DNA of 37,220 nt from Flavobacteriales bacterium (lineage in GTDB: Bacteria; Bacteroidota; Bacteroidia; Flavobacteriales; BACL11), in the NCBI GenBank assembly GCA_002697625.1, contig NZWX01000020.1, positions 1-37,220 of the forward strand, given 5' to 3'. The notes below the pieces were generated by a model that saw only the letters and a list, made by a program, of their open reading frames with translations, was not told the DNA's origin and did no database searches. The translations under genes and the position numbers were made by a program. This document shows, piece by piece, positions 34,989 through 37,220 of this stretch (positions are counted from its first letter, which is position 1; each line of letters opens with the position of its first letter).

Positions 34989-35774
34989 ATGAATTTGAAA
35001 TTAGAAAAACCCATTGTATTCTTTGATCTTGAGACTACAGGAGTACAAATAGCAAAAGATAGAATTGTAGAAATTGCAATCTTAAAAGTGTTTCCAAATG
35101 GAAATAAAGAAAGTAAAACGTGGCTTGTAAATCCAACAATTCCTATTCCTATAGAAAGTACTCAAATTCACGGAATATCTGATAAGAAAGTAGAAAATGA
35201 ACCTACTTTTAAGGAACTTGCTTCCGAAATTTCAGAGCTATTACACAACTCTGATCTAGGGGGTTATAATTCCAATAAATTTGACATACCTCTGTTAGCT
35301 GAAGAATTCTTAAGAGCGGGAGTTGATTTTGATATGAAAAATAGAAAAGCTGTTGATGTACAAAATATCTTTCATAAGATGGAACAAAGAACATTAGTTG
35401 CTGCTTATAAATTCTACTGTAATAAAGACCTTACAAATGCTCATTCAGCTGAAGCGGATACTACTGCTACATTTGAAGTATTATTATCTCAATTAGAAAA
35501 ATATGAAGAGTTAGAAAATAATGTAAATTTCTTATCTGAATTTTCAGTTAGGGGTGGAAAATTTGTGGATTTGGCAGGATTTGTCAGATACAATGACCAA
35601 GGAGAGGAAATACTTAGTTTCGGAAAATATAGAGGGGTTACTCTAAAACAAATTTGGAAAGAAAATAAAGGTTATTTTTCATGGATACAAAATGCAGATT
35701 TTCCATTATACACCAAAAATGTAATGAAGAATTTTGCAGATAAAATGAGGTTAGAAAATAAATTTAATTCTTAA
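34989..35774 (+). CDS. DnaQ-type (DEDDh) 3'-5' exonuclease with C-terminal accessory module
   Basis: The 261-residue protein has an exonuclease domain (about 5-175). Exo I is FFDLETTG (Asp13, Glu15), the middle motif is YNSNKFDIP (Asp99), and Exo III is HSAEADT (His152, Asp157), so it is of the DEDDh group that includes the epsilon proofreading subunit. A second small region (about 186-250; EEILSFGKYRGVTL, YFSWIQNADFP) looks like the DUF3820-type module sometimes attached to such nucleases. It could proofread or trim DNA; being a separate chain, it is not clearly the polymerase III epsilon subunit. It follows the E2 terminator and is three bases from the next gene. Confidence 0.85.
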   Translation: MNLKLEKPIVFFDLETTGVQIAKDRIVEIAILKVFPNGNKESKTWLVNPTIPIPIESTQIHGISDKKVENEPTFKELASEISELLHNSDLGGYNSNKFDIPLLAEEFLRAGVDFDMKNRKAVDVQNIFHKMEQRTLVAAYKFYCNKDLTNAHSAEADTTATFEVLLSQLEKYEELENNVNFLSEFSVRGGKFVDLAGFVRYNDQGEEILSFGKYRGVTLKQIWKENKGYFSWIQNADFPLYTKNVMKNFADKMRLENKFNS

Positions 35775-35777
35775 GAA

Positions 35778-36389
35778 ATGAAAATAATTTGTATTGGAAG
35801 AAATTATTTAAATCATGTAAAAGAATTAGGAAATGACTTACCCGATGAACCATTATTCTTCTTAAAACCAGATACTTCAATTCAACCAAAAGGACATCCC
35901 TTTTTTATACCACACTTTTCGGAAGATATTCATTACGAAACAGAGTTGGTTGTAAGGATAAATAAAACAGGAAAACATATTAAAGAAAGATTTGCACATA
36001 AATACTACTCACAAATTGGTTTAGGTATTGATTTCACAGCTAGAGACATTCAACAAGAATGTAAGCAGAAAGGACTTCCTTGGGAAAAAGCAAAAGGTTT
36101 TGATGGATCGGCACAAATAAGCAAATCCTTCATTGAAAAATCAGAATTAACATTGGATAATATTCCTTTTAGTTTAGAGAAAAATGGAGAACAAGTTCAG
36201 AAAGGGAACTCGAAGAATATGCTCTTTAATTTTGATAAAATCATCTCCTATATATCACAGTTTTACACTATGAAAATTGGTGATCTAATTTATACCGGGA
36301 CACCAGAAGGTGTAGGAAAAGTATATCCTGGAGATATATTAAAGGGTTATATTGGAGAAAAAGAAATGTTTAAGGTAGTAATTAAATAA
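35778..36389 (+). CDS. Fumarylacetoacetate hydrolase family protein (acylpyruvase/hydratase-like)
   Basis: The 203-residue protein is a short FAH-fold enzyme. It starts at IICIGRNYLNHVKELG, has the metal-binding HYETELVV (Glu54, Glu56) and GIDFTARD (Asp85), and carries AKGFDGSAQIS and YTGTPEGVGKVYPGD. Small members of this family hydrolyse acylpyruvates or decarboxylate oxaloacetate; the substrate is not fixed by sequence. Its ATG is three bases after the exonuclease stop, so the two are probably co-transcribed. Its TAA abuts the stop of the convergent deformylase gene with no base between. Confidence 0.9.
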   Translation: MKIICIGRNYLNHVKELGNDLPDEPLFFLKPDTSIQPKGHPFFIPHFSEDIHYETELVVRINKTGKHIKERFAHKYYSQIGLGIDFTARDIQQECKQKGLPWEKAKGFDGSAQISKSFIEKSELTLDNIPFSLEKNGEQVQKGNSKNMLFNFDKIISYISQFYTMKIGDLIYTGTPEGVGKVYPGDILKGYIGEKEMFKVVIK

Positions 36390-36944
36390 CTATTTAGGAA
36401 ACTGCATTTTGTAACCAACTTGTATATTACCTTGAGTAATCTTTTCTAATTTCCTTTTAATCATTCTTTTTCGTAAAGGAGAAATATAATCTATAAATAA
36501 TTTACCCTCAATATGGTCGTATTCGTGCTGTATAACACGAGCAGTTAATCCATCAAAAGTATCTGTATGCCAATCAAAGTTTTCATCCTGATACTTTATC
36601 GTAATAATAGGTTTTCTTTTAACATCTTCTCTGATATCTGGGATAGAAAGACATCCTTCATTAAAACTCCATTCTTCACCATCTTCAGACAGAATTGTAG
36701 CGTTTATAAATGTTTTTTTTACAGCTTTATCTTTTAATTCCTCTTCTATAAAAGGTTCAGTATCAATTAAAAAAATTCGAATAGATTTATTTATTTGCGG
36801 AGCAGCTAAACCTACTCCACTCGACTTGTACATGGTTTCCCACATATTTTCTAATAAATCATCTAATTCTGGGTAATCTAAATTGACTTCCTTACATTTT
36901 TTTCTTAAAACGGGAGATCCAAAAGAAACAATTGGCAATAACAT
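36390..36944 (-). CDS. def: Peptide deformylase
   Basis: The 184-residue protein has all three PDF motifs: GVGLAAPQ (43-50), EGCLSIP (96-102, metal ligand Cys98), and QHEYDH (139-144, His140, Glu141, His144). It removes the formyl group from new N-termini. A somewhat long insertion (about 64-92) between motifs 1 and 2 and a basic C-terminal tail are visible. It starts at the base after the MoxR gene's stop (TAA-ATG) and so lies at the end of that transcript. Confidence 0.96.
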   Translation of the reverse strand: MLLPIVSFGSPVLRKKCKEVNLDYPELDDLLENMWETMYKSSGVGLAAPQINKSIRIFLIDTEPFIEEELKDKAVKKTFINATILSEDGEEWSFNEGCLSIPDIREDVKRKPIITIKYQDENFDWHTDTFDGLTARVIQHEYDHIEGKLFIDYISPLRKRMIKRKLEKITQGNIQVGYKMQFPK

Positions 36945-37220
36945 TTACAATAAATTTTCAATTATATTATCTATAGTAATACCTTCTGCTTCTGCTTTAT
37001 AGTTCTTTACTAACCTATGACGCAAAATTGGTTTAGATACCACTCTTACATCTTCAATATCAGGGGAATACTTACCATTGATAGCTGCATTACATTTAGC
37101 TGCAAGTAACATAAATTGAGAAGCCCTTGGTCCAGCTCCCCACTCTATATATTGTTTCATATCTGTATTTCCTTTCTCCGAGTTTGGTCTTGTTTTATTT
37201 ACCAAACTAACTACATATTC
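36945..37220 (-). CDS. MoxR-family AAA ATPase, C-terminal part (5' end beyond the window)
   Basis: The frame is open from the window edge to the stop at 36945, giving 91 residues that start EYVVSLVNKTRP. The visible part is the C-terminal lid of MoxR-type AAA+ ATPases: IEWGAGPRASQFMLLAAK, then a region like YSPDIEDVRVVSKPILRHRL. The ATP-binding half lies outside the window. Family members work as chaperones with VWA-domain and membrane partners, often in a Bacteroidota BatA-like operon. The neighbour downstream is def, with no intervening base, so the two are read together. Confidence 0.88.
   Translation of the reverse strand, partial: EYVVSLVNKTRPNSEKGNTDMKQYIEWGAGPRASQFMLLAAKCNAAINGKYSPDIEDVRVVSKPILRHRLVKNYKAEAEGITIDNIIENLL

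Overview
The window looks like a chromosomal segment of a low-GC, probably marine, member of the Bacteroidota (Flavobacteriia-like). Four things point there. There are three giant secreted proteins ending in the gliding-motility-type (type B) C-terminal signal of the type IX secretion system (T9SS) and built from PKD, SprB and Ig-like repeats. Lipoprotein signals are short. Promoter boxes of the TAnnTTTG kind lie upstream of several genes. Housekeeping genes come in family-typical variants: an E1 alpha/beta fusion, an enlarged Lgt, and a capsule tyrosine kinase with a Tyr-rich tail. I see no plasmid, phage, insertion sequence or CRISPR.

Layout. (1) 1-5713, minus strand: the front end of a capsule/exopolysaccharide operon, in transcription order Wza-like export lipoprotein, Wzc-like tyrosine autokinase, nonulosonic (sialic-type) acid synthase, a cytidylyltransferase-phosphatase fusion, and a sulfotransferase cut by the window edge. 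(2) 5782-7758, minus: fused E1 alpha/beta of a branched-chain-type 2-oxoacid dehydrogenase; its likely E2 partner is at 33625-34929. (3) 7826-11176, plus: a tightly packed group of a 37-residue membrane peptide, an LtaS-like sulfatase-fold membrane transferase, a diacylglycerol kinase, a SUI1/eIF1-like protein and a small acidic unknown. (4) 11204-11423, minus: tRNA-Leu(GAG) and tRNA-Lys(UUU), with a hairpin between them and a clear promoter before tRNA-Lys. (5) aroK, plus. (6) 12065-28934, minus: a run of about 17 kb with gaps of at most about 50 bases. It holds an 18-19 PKD-unit protein, an orphan OppA-like lipoprotein, a 13-repeat SprB protein, an Ig-like/SprB protein, a small lipoprotein and a phosphoribosyltransferase. 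(7) 29032-37220: housekeeping genes mtaB, lgt, a sodium:solute symporter, recR, E2, a DnaQ-type exonuclease, an FAA-hydrolase-family enzyme, peptide deformylase and a MoxR-type ATPase cut by the edge.

How the parts may work together. Region 1 would make, activate, possibly sulfate, and export a surface polysaccharide containing a nonulosonic acid. Region 6 would give a set of very large surface adhesins or fibres delivered by a T9SS encoded elsewhere, since no PorP/SprF partner is present here. In region 3, an enzyme that would release diacylglycerol from a phospholipid overlaps the gene for the kinase that would recycle it, which suggests a lipid-headgroup transfer and recycling cycle in the envelope. 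All three convergent gene pairs in the window overlap or abut at their stop codons, with no space for a normal terminator.
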